From Ancistrus triradiatus (lineage: Eukaryota; Chordata; Actinopteri; Siluriformes; Loricariidae), in contig JAJAGP010000208.1 of assembly GCA_025084515.1 (NCBI GenBank), positions 186,001 to 250,000 of the forward strand: DNA of 64,000 bases. Direction: 5' to 3'. The position numbers and the translations under genes are program-made. The notes beneath the pieces are model-generated. The model had not been told where the DNA came from. It made no database searches and saw only the letters and a program-made list of their open reading frames with translations. Positions 12,532 to 23,724 of the stretch are shown here, in pieces (within the stretch, counting starts at the first letter, position 1; each line of letters begins with the position of its first letter).

Positions 12532-13185
12532 TTAGACTGTATTAAAGAGAAATCTTGGATTATTCTTATTTTTCTCTATGATCGAAGAGAAGTATGCAGC
12601 TTTAGCTTTAGTGAGGGCATGCTTATACTCTGCCATGCTGTCCCTCCAAGCAATCTTAAACACCTCCAATTTACTATGTCTCCACTTGCGCTCTAGATGC
12701 CGTGTTCTTTGCTTTAAGGTACAGGTGTGGTCATTATACCAAGGTGCTAGCCTTTTTTCCCTAATACATTTGACCCTAGCAGGGGCAGTCGTGTCGAGGG
12801 TTGAGCGAAGCACACATTCTAATTGGTCATTTACACACTCAAGATGAGTGATCTCCGTAGGTGTATTAAATTTCAAGTCTGGTAGGTTTTTAATAAACGC
12901 AGCTGGAGTAGCAGATGTGATAGTGCGCTTGGTGTGATAACAAGACAGAAGGATTTTATTTATTAGAGATAGCTCAAATACTAAAAGATAGTGATCTGAA
13001 ATCAAATCACTTTGCGGGAAAACATCAAGGTTATCTATATTGATACCAAATGTTAATATTAGATCTAAAGTATGATTACAGCGGTGGGTTGGTCCCCTCA
13101 CATTCTGAGTGATACCCATGGATTCTAGACTCGAAAGCATTTTTAAGTGGATCCTGCTCATCGTCAAGTGAAATATTGAAATCAC
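12532..13185 (-). pseudogene. LINE ORF2 fragment: end of endonuclease domain and linker to RT
   Basis: The frame of 217 codons contains 'RGPTHRCNHTLDLILTFGIN' and 'VFPQSDLISDHYLLVFEL'. This is the conserved C-terminal SDH block of the apurinic-type endonuclease, in which Asp-His completes the active site. It continues into the linker 'KAAYFSSIIEKNKNNPRFLF', which precedes the reverse-transcriptase domain in fish L2/CR1 elements. The frame stops at the internal deletion, so no RT follows in this copy. The equivalent region is at 17150-16863 and near 57700-58250. Confidence 0.82.
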
Positions 13186-13873
13186 CTACAATTTAAAGCC
13201 TTATCTGTTGACAGTAGTAAGCAGGAAAAGAAAGTTAGCAAATTCCTGAAGAAATTCTGAATAGGAACCAGGAGGGCGGTTGGTGGTAAGGGCGGTAAAT
13301 AGTGATAAAGCTGGAGAGAGTGTGGTTTTCTTGACTTCCATAAGGGATGGATCAGTAACATTAAGAATCAGTATTTCAAAAGAATTAGCCTTGTAATGGG
13401 ATTTAGCTGTTGTAACACCTAACTCTTTGTCAAAAAATTGTGGCTATGCCTCCCCCCCGACCATTAGGACGAGGGCGATTAGCATGACTGTATCCAGGAG
13501 GTGAGGCTTCATTTTAAGGCTAAATATTCATCAGGTCTAATCCAGTTTTCAGTGAGACAGAGAGCGTGTAAAGCGTTTATCAGTGATCATTTCATTTACA
13601 TCACTGCTTTGTTTTTGTAAGTGATCTAATGTTAAGTAATCCTAGCTTAAGTCTAATGTTATTTCTTTGGCAGCTATCTGTGTTTATACTAATGAGGTTA
13701 TTTAAAACAGACTTTTTGAGAGCGTTTACGTTTAGGGCAGATGCGGGTAACAGACACAGTTTTCAATAATGTGTGGGTTCTGGGGTGACGGTGCATGGCT
13801 ACCAGCAGACAGTTGGTTAATTAGCCGGTCTGTCTGCTGCCTGACCCAAGCTCTGGATAGTCAGCCCCTAAGA

Positions 13874-14531
13874 CTATGGGCAATGTTTGCAGATGAGAGC
13901 AGCACCCTCCCGCGAGTGGGATGGGACACCGTCCCATCCTAAAAGGCCAGGCTTACCCTCAAAGGCTGTCCAGTTGTCTATACAGCCCACGTTGTTTTCA
14001 GAGCACCACTTGGACAGCCAGCAGTTCAGCGACCATAACCTGCTGTAGGCTTGGTCACGTCGCCGCATTGGGATGGGGCCAGAGCAGACTACAGCATAGG
14101 ACATCGCCTTCGCCACGCTAACCACCTCTACAAAATTAGCCTTAGTAACCTCTGACTGACGAAAGGCGTATATCATTAGCCCCTACATGAATAACTATCC
14201 TAGAGAATCTGCGGCTCTCGAGTTCACTAAGGACTAGTTACAATGTCCGGCACTCGACTGGCTCCGGGGATACAGAGAACTCTAGCTGCTGGTGTCCCTA
14301 AAGGGGTTTGGTAGCAAGTTTCACGTGTCGTAAAATAGAGTCACCTATGACCAGAGCTCTTTCAACAGGCTGCTCAGTGGGTGTTTCACTGAGGAGGAGC
14401 AAACCTGTTGGACAAGCGAACAGGTAAAGAGTGGTGCTCTCGTGGACTAGCCTTACGACTACGTCGCCGAACGTCACCCAACTTGCCCTGCTGCGAGGAC
14501 TCTGCCGGGGCTCTAACTTAAACTGTGGCAT
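13874..14531 (-). pseudogene. LINE ORF1 with SGNH/GDSL esterase domain, frameshifted
   Basis: On the minus strand, the frame at 14531-14298 ends with 'ALVIGDSILRHVKLATK'. This is the block I motif GDS, holding the nucleophilic Ser of SGNH hydrolases. The frame at 14176-13874 continues with 'VVCSGPIPMRRRDQAYSRLW' and ends 'PGLLGWDGVPSHSREG', a damaged form of the block V D-x-x-H motif. The Asn block appears in the related copy near 59340 as 'VFHVGA'. Esterase domains are established in ORF1 of CR1-group LINEs, which supports the family call. The function within the retrotransposition cycle is not settled. Frameshifts inactivate this copy. Confidence 0.75.
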
Positions 14532-15432
14532 CCAGATCTGCTAAGCTAGGAGCTGAGCTAGCCTTCTCTAATGTCTGGATGCACGCTCTAAAAACTACAA
14601 CTACAATCTTCTCCGTCAGGACTGGCTACACGCATACACCTACACAAGTAAAACAATACACTAATGACGGAGGAGAAGAATAGCTAAACATGCCACACTT
14701 GGCACAGGGAACAAGCACAGCAGAAGCCATGTTAGTACAATTAATTAAAGGTACTTAGCTTCGGGTGGTGTTGTGGGGTGCTGAGTGAAGATCTGGTTCA
14801 GCTGCCGCCGATGGTCCAATGCAATGCTCGATTAAAGCGTTAATACAAAACGTCACAAAAAACTAAGTCTCTGAAAGAAGGTGGGAAAAGGCTGTAAAAA
14901 AGTTATAAAAACACACACTACTGCGAAGAAGACGTAACTCTGGTAATTAGCTAATGGCTACAAACAAAAGCCGGTATACCTGTAAAGTTACTAAATAACA
15001 ATTAGCGGCAAAAAAATATAATCCGCCGGTACGAGAATAAAATAATTAAGATGTTGTAAAAACCTACTATATATACGATTATATATGATACAGATGCGAT
15101 CGGGAATTAAAATAGTTCAAAGGTAATAATCTGCTAACAGCTACGAAACGGCGTGCGTCCTGTGTGCAACCGCGGAGAATCAGTCTGGGTTGCCAGATCC
15201 TCGCGTCAGTTCTCTCAGCGTTCTGAGTAGAAGTAGTTTGTAATCAATTTAACTGGTAACCAGTGTAGTGATGATAGAACAGGACTCATATGATCAAATT
15301 TTCTAGTTTGAGTTAGCACTCGGGCGACTGCATTCTGAACTAATTGAAGTTTATTTATAGATTTACTAGAGCATCCAGTAAGTAAGGTGTTAGAGTAATC
15401 CAACCTTGAAGATATAAACGCATGAACCAAGT

Positions 15433-15765
15433 CAGATCTCAAGTCAAGTCATATTTATTTATACTGTATAGCGCTTTTTACAATGGAGCATTGTCTCAAA
15501 GCAACTTTACAAGTTTAGATTATCTCCTAATAACTACGTCCAATCCCAAATTGAGCAAGCCTAGGGCGACAGTGGCAAGGAAAAACTCCCTAGTTCTAGG
15601 AAGAAACCTTGGGAGGACCAAGACTCAAAAAGGGACCCACCCTCCTTGGGCGGCGTAGATGATAAGATCTAAGAGCGAAAACTAAAGTCATGGAGTCAAA
15701 GTTAAAATAAAAATGTGAAGTATGCACATCGACATTAAGTGCCCAGGTATGATGGGGCTGGAGCT
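15433..15765 (-). mobile_element. Second nested L2/CR1 3'-end insertion
   Basis: This is a 5'-truncated copy consisting only of the 3' tail and part of the 3' UTR. It is flanked by GAACCAAGT at 15424-15432 and GAACCAGT at 15766-15773, an imperfect target duplication. The outer LINE sequence resumes immediately with TTCTCTGCATCATTAAAAGA, which is uninterrupted in the copy near 54825. Confidence 0.8.
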
Positions 15766-16030
15766 GAACCAGTTTCTCTGCATCATTAAAAGAGAGGATA
15801 TTTCTAAGTTTAGCGATATTACGTAACTGAAAGAAAGCAATTCGAGTGATGCTGCTAATGTGCACATCAAAGGAGAGATCTGAACCAAATGTGACCCCTA
15901 AGTTTTTTTACAGATGGACTGGGCAATACTGGACAGCATCTAGATTTAGGATAGATGTAGCCAACCTGTCTCTCACACCTTGGGGCCCACTAATAGCACC
16001 TCAGTTTTATCTAAGTTGAGTAAAAGAAAA

Positions 16031-16945
16031 TTAAATGACATCCAATCTTTTATTTTTTTTTACACAGTCCTCAATTCTGTTGATTGTAAGGCCATTATTT
16101 GGTTTGGCTGATATGTACAGCTGTGTATCATCTGCATAGCAGTGGAAACTAATGCCATGTTTACGAATAACTGAGCCTAGTGGCAGCATGTACAGAGAGA
16201 ATAAAAGTGGGCCAAGCACTGACCCCTGAGGCATTCCATACATCAGGTTTGAGAGCTTAGATCTTAGATTATTTATATGAACAAACTGGTACCGGTTCGG
16301 TCAAGTAGGATTTAAACCAAGAAAGTGCTGATCCCTAGAGTATTTTCTAGTCTGTTCAGTAAAATATCATGATCTATACTGTCAAATGCTGCACTTAAAT
16401 CTAACAGAACGAGAAAAGAAACACATACATTATCTGAGGACATTAATAAATGATTTAGTACCCTAATTAATGCTGTTTCAGTACTATGATGGGGCCTGAA
16501 GCCAAACTGAAATGTTTCATAAATTTCTTCTCTTTTCTAAGATTTTGGAGAGAAACAGTAGATTTGAAACTTGTCTATAATTAGATATCACACAAGGGTC
16601 AAGATTGGCTTTTTTAATCAGTGGTTTGATAACAGCAGACTTAAAGGATTTGGGCACGTAACCAAAGGTAAGGAATTCATTTAAAATAACTAACACTGGC
16701 TCTATAATACTAGGTATTACTTCTTTGTGTAAATATGTAGGAATTGGATCTAACAAACATGTTGATGACTTAGACGAGCTGATCAGTGCAGATAGTTCAG
16801 TATTAGTAATTGGGGTAAAAGATTCTAATCTTAATTTACAGCTAATTAAACAGAGGTCTTCACTAGTGCTGCATCTGGAAGGTTGCTGAAGTTTGGTGAT
16901 GTGAGGAGCATCGAGTTTTATGCCTAATGTTTTCTGTCTTATCAT
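16031..16945 (-). pseudogene. LINE reverse-transcriptase core, frameshifted
   Basis: The frame at 16945-16517 carries the N-terminal RT blocks ('LLDPIPTYLHKEVIPSIIEP' and 'SAVIKPLIKKANLDP'), and 16243-16031 carries 'PQGSVLGPLLFSLY' plus the YADD catalytic motif. Between them at least one frame change is needed. The order and motifs are those of non-LTR RTs of the L2/CR1 group. The product would copy element RNA at a nicked target, but it is not encodable here. Confidence 0.85.
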
Positions 16946-18261
16946 TAAAGAAAGTCATGAAATCATTACTGTTAAAATTACACAGAACTTGAGAATCACT
17001 TTCTTTAGGGTTTTCTGTTATTCTGGAGACTGTATTAAAGAGAAATCTTGGATTATTCTTATTTTTCTTTATGATTGAGGAGAAGTATGCAGCTTTAGCT
17101 TTAGCAAGGGCATGCTTATACTCTGTCGTGCTGTCCCTCCAAGCAATCAATCTTAAACACCTCCAATTTAGTATGTCTCCACTTGCGCTCTAGGCACCGC
17201 GTTGTTTGCTTAAAGGTACGGGTGTGGTCATTATACCATGGTGCTAGCCTTTTTTCCCCTAATGCGTTTAACCCTAGCAGGAGCAATCATATCCAGGATT
17301 GAGCGAAACACACATTCTAATTGGTCATTTACACACTCAAGATGATCGGGCTCTGTAGGTGTATTAAATTTTAAGTCTGGTAGGTTTTTAATAAACGCAG
17401 CTGGAGTAGCACGTGATAGTGCGCTTGGTGTGATAACGAGGCAGAAGAATTTTATTTATTAGCGATAGCTCAAATAAAAGATAGTGATCTGAGGTCAAAT
17501 CACTTTGTGGGAAAACATCAAGGTACCTATATTAATACCAAATGTCAATATTAGATCTAAAGTGGATTCTGCTCATTGTTGAAGTGAATATTAAAATCAC
17601 CTTCAATCCTTATCTGTTGAAAGTACTAAGCAGGGAAGAAAGTTAGCAAATTCCTGAAGAAATTCTGAATAGGGACCTGGAGGGCGGTAAATAGTGATAA
17701 GCTGGAGAGAGTGTGGTTTTGATTTCCATAACGATGGATCAGTCACATTAAGAACCAGTATTTCAATCGAATTAGCCTTGTAATTGGAAACAGTTGTAAC
17801 ACCTGGCCCTTTGTCAAAAATTGTGGCTACGCCTCCCCCCCCGACCATTAGGACGAGGGCGATTAGCATGACTGTATCCAGGAGGTGAGGCTTCATTTAA
17901 GGCAGAGAGCGTGTAAGTGTTTATTAGTGATTATTTCATTTACAATCACTTTACAAGTAATCCTAGCTTTAGTCTAAGGTTGTTATTTCTATGGGAGCTA
18001 TCTGTGTTTATACTAATGATGTTATTAAAACAGACTTTTTGAGAGCATTTACGTTTAGGACAGATGCGGGTGACAGACAGTTTCAATAACGTGGGTTCTT
18101 GGTGACGGTGCATGGCTACCACCAGACAGTTGGTTAAACCGGTCTGTCTGCTACCTGACCCCTGCTCTGGATAGTCAGCCCCTACATAGAGATACATGTA
18201 ACTCTAGCTGCTGGTGTCCCTAAAGGGGTAGCTAGTTTCACGTGTCGTAAAATAGAATCAA

Positions 18262-19790
18262 CATCACAATGTGTGAATATCCAATGATCCAATATATATT
18301 TTAATTTATCTTTGGGCTGCCACATAGAATCCAACACCTTCTAAAAATTTGGATCATGGTTATATCGTTCTGTGAAACTTTTTCTGTTTGTATAAAGAAT
18401 CATATCCATGAGATTTAATGCATAATTGTTTTACTCAAATTCAGTATCCTGTGCATAAAGTCTGGTAAGGTAGTTATTATTCATTAATCAATAATTTCTA
18501 TCCCACAAGTAATGTGACTTTACATAGGATTTCTGTCTCAATTGATAATTTGCATCCAATTAAGCAGGGTCCTTTACATGGGACATCTATCTCAATCAGT
18601 AATTTGCATTCAAGGAATAACATGATAACATTTCATTTCATTATCAATAAATGATTTCCATCCTCAGAGTAATGAAACTTGATGTAAGAGCTTTGACCTT
18701 ATTGACATAGGAATAACAGTCCATTAAACATATAATGTTGAGAACAACTGACTTTTTTTTTTTCCATCTTGCATCTTTGCTCCAATAGAACTGTTAATGA
18801 AACAATGAAACCTTTCAGAAAGACTGATGGGTTTTATAGTCGTTAAAAATCTAAGACAGACTCACAGTTACACAGTGGTCAGTAGTTCCAGAGTGGGTGT
18901 TGGATTCAGAGCAGTTGATGTTTCAAGAGTGGTGGATGGTTTGGAGTTTGAGGTGCTACATAGAGGGGCTGACATGGTCTCCAATCTCTGAGTTGGCTGA
19001 CATTCTATGGTACAGCTTGCCTGTTCACTGGGCATTTTGGATACAATGAAAAATTATATGCACAACTCATACACGCACTCATTATGGGATTCTAGTACAT
19101 CGTGTAATAGAAGAAGCCTTTCAGTCATATTACTCATGTTTAGGAATGGGGCAAAATGTCGACACAGTGATTATCATATTGTTTTCTTTTAGAACTGTTA
19201 GAACTGTTTTCTCTTAGAACTGTTCTAATTTCTGTCAGTTTATTGCTCTTTTACATTGAAATGATGACACACTTATAAATGGCCAAGTTACAGTCAGTGA
19301 ATGTTTGCTAATGTTCAAATTGTGTATGTGTGCTAATGTTGTACACCAATTCATATTGGTTGTCAAATTCTGTGAACTGACACATACATAATACAAATAC
19401 ATAATTCCTGCTATTTTGCTATTTAGGAGTATTTTATCTTCAGTTACAAAGATAACATGATGTTATGGGATTGTCTTGCAATTTATTGAGTATCACAAAA
19501 TCGCGTTTTCATGGACAACGTGATAATATCGTATTGTGATATGCCCTGTAATTCAGATCCCCACACATGTGCATGCAGCGTAAAACAAATAGTCCTGATT
19601 TACACAATAATGATTTACACTGTCGTCTTTCAGAAATTTCAGGAAATCCTCTGCACCTTTCTTTGTCAAATATCCATAACATGACATGTACAAATCTGCC
19701 ATCACTCAAGTTATTGTTTGATAGCAGTTCTTAATCAAGGACCTTAATCCAATAGAAATGTTGTTGAAGTAGCAAGCAGTGCATATGAGG
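18262..19790. other. AT-rich spacer with possible MITE remnants
   Basis: No coding exon is recognised. Around 19490-19560 the sequence contains repeated CGTGATAATATCG / GTATTGTGATATG words of the kind seen in hAT-type non-autonomous elements, but paired ends could not be placed. Confidence 0.4.
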
Positions 19791-19794
19791 AAAC

Positions 19795-20462
19795 CCACTA
19801 ACATCTGATTTGTATGGAGGAATTGGTACCAGCCCCACCATACCCGGGCCACACCAGAGGGCAGTAACTCTCTCCCTCCTCCGGTTATCTGGGGGCGAAG
19901 TGCCACCAACAACTTTCCTGCTTAGACTAAAGATCCTGGAGTGACTATGTATCGGACTACTTAATGCCGATATGCATATTTTACATTTTACTTGAACTAT
20001 AACTCCATGACTTATTAGTTTAGATAAGACTGAGATGGTTTGGACATATTGGTAGGAGGATGTTGGAGATGGAGCTGCCAGGCAAGAGACAGAGAGGAAG
20101 ACCAAAGAGGAGTTATATGGTTGTGGTAAATGAAAATATGCAGGGAATTGGGGTGAGAGTAGAGGATGTGGAGTACAGGGTGACTTGGAAACGTTTATCT
20201 CGCTGTGGTGACTCCTGATAAAGGGAGAAGTCGAAAGAAGAAGTTGTTTCATTCTGACATTTATCATCTACGCCACCCAAGGAGGTTGGGTCCCTTTTTG
20301 AGTCTTGGTCCTCCCAAGGTTTCTTCCTCATAACACTTAGGGAGCTTTTCCTGGCCACTGTCATCCTAGGCTTGCTCAGTTTGGGATTGGACGTAGATAT
20401 GAGGAGATAATCTAAAATTGTAAAGTTTCTTTGAGACAATGCTACATTGTAAAAAGCACTAT
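19795..20462 (+). mobile_element. L2/CR1-like LINE 3' UTR, interrupted by an RTE end
   Basis: The segment 19795-20027 and then 20244-20462 matches the 3' UTR of the L2/CR1 family (CTTATTAGTTTAGATAA before the break, GACATTTATCATCTACGCC after it). The interruption carries coding sequence of a different LINE clade (see 20028). The tail is truncated before the CAAGTCA motif. Confidence 0.8.
20028..20243 (+). mobile_element. RTE-type LINE 3' end
   Basis: The plus-strand frame reads 'LRWFGHIGRRMLEMELPGKR', then 'QRGRPKRSYM', then 'DVEYRVTWKRLSRCGDS', stops, and ends in a GAA-rich tail (TCGAAAGAAGAA). This C-terminal signature is typical of RTE-clade reverse-transcriptase proteins of animals. The copy is strongly 5'-truncated and sits inside an L2/CR1 3' UTR, so it is the younger insertion. 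Confidence 0.78.
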
Positions 20463-20839
20463 ATTAATAAGAAAATTTCTCCCAGCCGATGTGCAACACG
20501 ATGTGCAACGTTTATTTGCAGTTATTGCTGGAACAAGTGTGTCATTTTGGGGGGAAAAAACATCTTTTGTAACTAATTATTTGAAATACAATCTTTTCGT
20601 CCTTGGTCCAGAGCACACAGCATGCATTTCTCACAAAAGAGACCTGGAATACTAATTGGTGAAACCACAATACATGTTCCCAGTGTGTGATGGTCTATTC
20701 CTGAAGCCTCTGATCCCAGAGAAGTCAACGAAGTTTCTGAACATGGTTAACATGAAGCTTAAAGTAAAAAAAGTAATCCCTTGCGCATATGGTTATTTAT
20801 GTGTAGCTATTGATGAATGATGGTTCTTGATGCAGTGCC

Positions 20840-21890
20840 ATCTGAGGGATCAGAGATCACAGGTGTTCAGTTTGCACCGTAGGATGCGCTGTAGAGAAAA
20901 ATATGGAGATCCCTTACATCTATATTTGAGGAACATTGATTTTAAAAACTTCAATATTTATCTCACACATTTGTTGACAAACTGGAGATCCTCCATCCAT
21001 ATTTGCTCCTCACAGACTCAGCCTTTTGTGGATACTGGTTTTGTACAAAATCATGTTTGCAGTCACCTGTTGGCATCATCTGTTTGAAATCACATTATTT
21101 GTTTTTTTTTTACTTCATAACTAGCCCTAAATTGCCTTCGTCTCAACTTATTTTGTATAAACGTTTATGAGCAAATGAAATAAAGTTGGCAAAAATAAGG
21201 AATGCTGTGTTTTTTTTATTCATTTGCATTTTCCATACTGTCACCCAAGTGGTGAACAACTGTTTGGTGAGGAGTGTAGGGAAGCTTTATCGACAATGAG
21301 ACACGCAATAGATGCATCTGTGGTCAAAGAGAGAATGAGACACAGTCCTGGGTGCCTACCCCAAATGGGTAAGAAAATCCAGCTTAAATATTACAAAGGT
21401 CTACACCCTTTTATGAAACACACTTAAGCGACCTGTATATTTGAATGTAAACGGAAATTATCCTCATCTCCCTGTTCAAGAATTGACAAGGACTTCCCCA
21501 TAAGGTTTGGAGAGGAGGTGTCTAGAAAGTTCCTGGCAAAGTGGCCTACATCTTTCAAGCCCAAAGTCATCAACGACTGCAGGACTCTCTCCACAAATCA
21601 GTATGTTGAACTGCTGCCAGCAATTGAAACCCAACCTTCAGATAATAAGTCATTTTAACTTTTTTTTCCAGAAGTATTTTCAAGAACTATTTAAGAAATG
21701 TCTTTTGTCAGGATAATTACTACTGTTTGTTCTCTAGGATGGGACTGTGATGTGTCAGCAGTTCTCCTGCTTCTGCATCTACTTCCCCCAAACTCATGAG
21801 ACCAGAGAAAACAGCAAAGATCAGTTCAGCCCAGGCAGCCAGCAATCCTATGAGATACCTTGGTTTTTTTGTACATATTCAGCACTGTCC
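20840..21890 (+). pseudogene. Degenerate copy of an unnamed multicopy fish protein gene
   Basis: The plus strand holds broken frames: 21224-21427 (67 codons), then 'EEVSRKFLAKWPTSFKPKVI' near 21510, then 'GWDCDVSAVLLLLHLLPP' near 21740. After a frame change comes 'RPEKTAKISSAQAA'. The order K-W-x-x-x-F-K-x-K-V-I, then W-D-x-D-x-S-x-V-L-L-L-L-H-L-L-P-P, then a short basic stretch resembles the C-terminal region of an uncharacterised protein family that is repeated many times in fish genomes. I know it only by pattern and cannot name it. Stops and frameshifts make this a pseudogene. The 5' limit is uncertain. Confidence 0.4.
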
Positions 21891-22208
21891 TTTGTGTTTT
21901 GTCAGTTGTATTTTGATTAGCAGCTAATTTAGAAGATGGCAAGATACATAATTTCATTTTGTTTGAGCCATTTAATTTGAAATAGGTGGTTTAACGGTGT
22001 AATGCTGCTACCAGTCATTTTTCTTAAGGAGAAACGTCTGCCATCAGTTCATGAAACCTCCACTTGCGCTCACCTGTAAAACATCATCCATTGCTAACCT
22101 ACAGGAACTAGCCAGTTTCACTACTTTCCTTTTGAGAGAGCTGACATGACAGCCCTTCCTTCTCTGCAGTTTTGTATCAACTGTGAACATTATTTTGTGT
22201 GTGGATTG
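21891..22208. other. Spacer / possible 3' UTR of HARBI1-like gene
   Basis: There is no reading frame of note. The stretch lies directly downstream, on the minus strand, of the HARBI1-like stop codon and could hold its 3' UTR. An AATAAA-type signal was not placed with confidence. Confidence 0.3.
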
Positions 22209-23496
22209 TCAGGTTTTTTTCACTGCTTCTTGCTCATCTTCATCCCCAGGACTGCCAAAACACATCTCTATCATGTCTTCGATCGTCTCCTCCATATAGA
22301 TCTTGTCTGAATCTTGCTCCACTACTGGAGCTGGGTGGTCAGGCTCATAAACAAGTTCGCTAGGTAATGGTACTGAGAACTTTTTCGAGATGTTGTGGAG
22401 AACACAGCATGCTGTGATGATGCAGGCTACAGGCTTGAGAGCGTTGGCCTTCACAGCTCCGAGGTTGTGCAAGCACTGAAAGCGTGTTTTCAGACTGCCC
22501 AAGATGCGCTGATTGGAGCTTAGGACCTGAGAGTGAGCCATGTTGAAGCGCCTTGCTGCTTTGGTCTTGCAATTAGAGCCTTCCACAGCAGTCAAAACAT
22601 GCTTAGACTTACGCAGAGCTCGATTACCTGTGGACGCAGAATTGTGGAGCAGTCAAGAGAGCAAAACAGAAGGTATAGAGGTGTTTCATACATGTCTGGT
22701 ATATATAAACAGATTTTCAAAAATGACAAAAGTTGCTCTACTCACCAATAAGCCAGGTCTGACCATGTTTAAGTCTATTAAACTCCTGGAAAGTAGTTGA
22801 GCTTTCCCACACATTCTGTTCCTGTGTTCCTCCAGGGTAGCACTGACCAACACTCAACAAATTTCCGTCCACATCGCTTATAACCTGCGCCATTACTGAA
22901 TGGTAACCTCGGGTGTTGAGAAAAAGGCTCTCTTCAACACGTAAAGGGCTCACTTTGACATGTAAGCAACTCAACAGTCCAACAACGTTTGGGATATCGC
23001 TTATATGCTGAAAACCTTGCGCAACACCGATGCGATCATCGTAACCACTGGGGAACGTGATGAAGTTTGGGCACACGTCCGCCAAAGCTTTAGACACGAC
23101 ATTTATGGCGTCGCAGGCGTCTGTTTGTTCCATCCCTAGCATATCTGTGATCTTCCTGGGTAGAATACCGTGCGCGTAGAAATACAGTGTCGCTAGAATC
23201 ATGGCTTCAATCGAAACAGATTCATTACTGGACCTAAATACGTCCTGTTTCATACGAACTTTAATGTAGTCCACAATAAAGAGGAGACACGGTCGAGTCA
23301 AATGAAAACACTGTTCCAAAAAGTAATCATCCAAAATGTGTAATCGACTTGAGGCGACTCTCATGCTGTCTGAGCTGGAGCTCGGGGGATCTGTCTTGGT
23401 AGAATCCTTAGAACTCAATCTGCCATAGCTCACCCGGTATAGATCCTCTTGGACAGCAAGCCACATTGCCCCGGAATACGACATATTGGCAGACAC
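22209..23496 (-). CDS. HARBI1-like nuclease-fold protein, catalytic triad lost
   Basis: Two exons on the minus strand: 23496-22746 and 22627-22209, separated by a 118-bp intron with GTGAG donor and CCACAG acceptor. They join in frame ('TWLIG' to 'NRALRKSKHV') to give 389 codons plus stop. The N-terminal half (about residues 60-150) resembles the helix-turn-helix region of Harbinger/HARBI1 proteins ('SVSIEAMILATLYFYAHG'). The second half resembles the DDE_Tnp_4 nuclease fold. Aligned by eye, the three catalytic positions are changed. In the usual GxxDCTH block this protein reads 'GLLSCLHVKV' (Asp to Ser). In PGSxHDSR it reads 'PGGTQEQNVW' (Asp to Glu). In the ERxxGxLKxRF block it reads 'NQRILGSLKTRF' (Glu to Gln). 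An open frame with a normal intron but no active site argues for a host-recruited gene rather than a live transposon. An old transposase copy under no constraint is the alternative. I saw no terminal inverted repeats nearby. Confidence 0.8.
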
Positions 23497-23724
23497 AAAT
23501 GTTTTTCCTTCTATTACCGAACCTACCAGTAACGTTAAGTAATCTCAAAACTGTGCTTTACTGCTCATGGTACCACTTTCTGATACACTCGGTAAACCAG
23601 CCAACAAACCCCAGAACCATCACTCAAAAGACTGCAAACCATCAGCCGACCCCGTTGTGTTACTGCTTATTTCCGGGTAAAAACAGACACCCCCCGGCCA
23701 AATTCAAATTTAAAGTCTACAAAA
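23497..23724. promoter_or_regulatory. Upstream region of HARBI1-like gene
   Basis: About 230 bp between the HARBI1-like start codon and a hAT-like end. If the gene starts at 23496 this must contain the leader and core promoter. No TATA box or other motif is convincing. Confidence 0.25.

Larger units (their letters stand above)
12500..15228 (-). mobile_element. Nested L2/CR1-like LINE copy with 8-bp target duplication
   Basis: This copy lies inside the outer LINE. The host sequence AGAAGTAG occurs at 12492-12499 and again at 15229-15236, a target-site duplication. Uninterrupted relatives (around 8440 on + and 54610 on -) show a single related sequence at this site. The insert has its tail at 12500, a large internal deletion joining the tail to the endonuclease/RT region at about 12532, and a 217-codon frame at 13185-12532. 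It also keeps an ORF1 esterase region (13874-14531) and a 5' leader ending near CTCTCAGCGTTCTGAGT. The matching 5' end occurs near 60417. Confidence 0.85.
11315..18258 (-). mobile_element. Outer L2/CR1-like LINE interrupted by two later copies
   Basis: It is read on the minus strand. The 3' tail (GTCAAGTCAAGTCAGA on +) is at 11315 and the 3' UTR runs to about 12220. The reverse-transcriptase C-terminus is at 12478-12224, and the body continues after the nested insertions at 15237-15432 and 15774-18258. RT core motifs are visible at 16243-16031: 'PQGSVLGPLLFSLYMLPLG' and 'YADDTQLYIS', the YxDD catalytic box. An endonuclease segment with 'LQLITIYRPPGPYSEFL' lies at 17896-17603. The 5' end is truncated near 18258, and most of the ORF1 esterase region (about 380 bp near 18185) is deleted. 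Frameshifts show it is inactive. Confidence 0.85.

Noticed and set aside
12492..15236. Possible tandem duplication of a gene with repeated conserved blocks
   Set aside because: The blocks are LINE ORF1/ORF2 with family tails and target duplications, so nested retrotransposition explains them.
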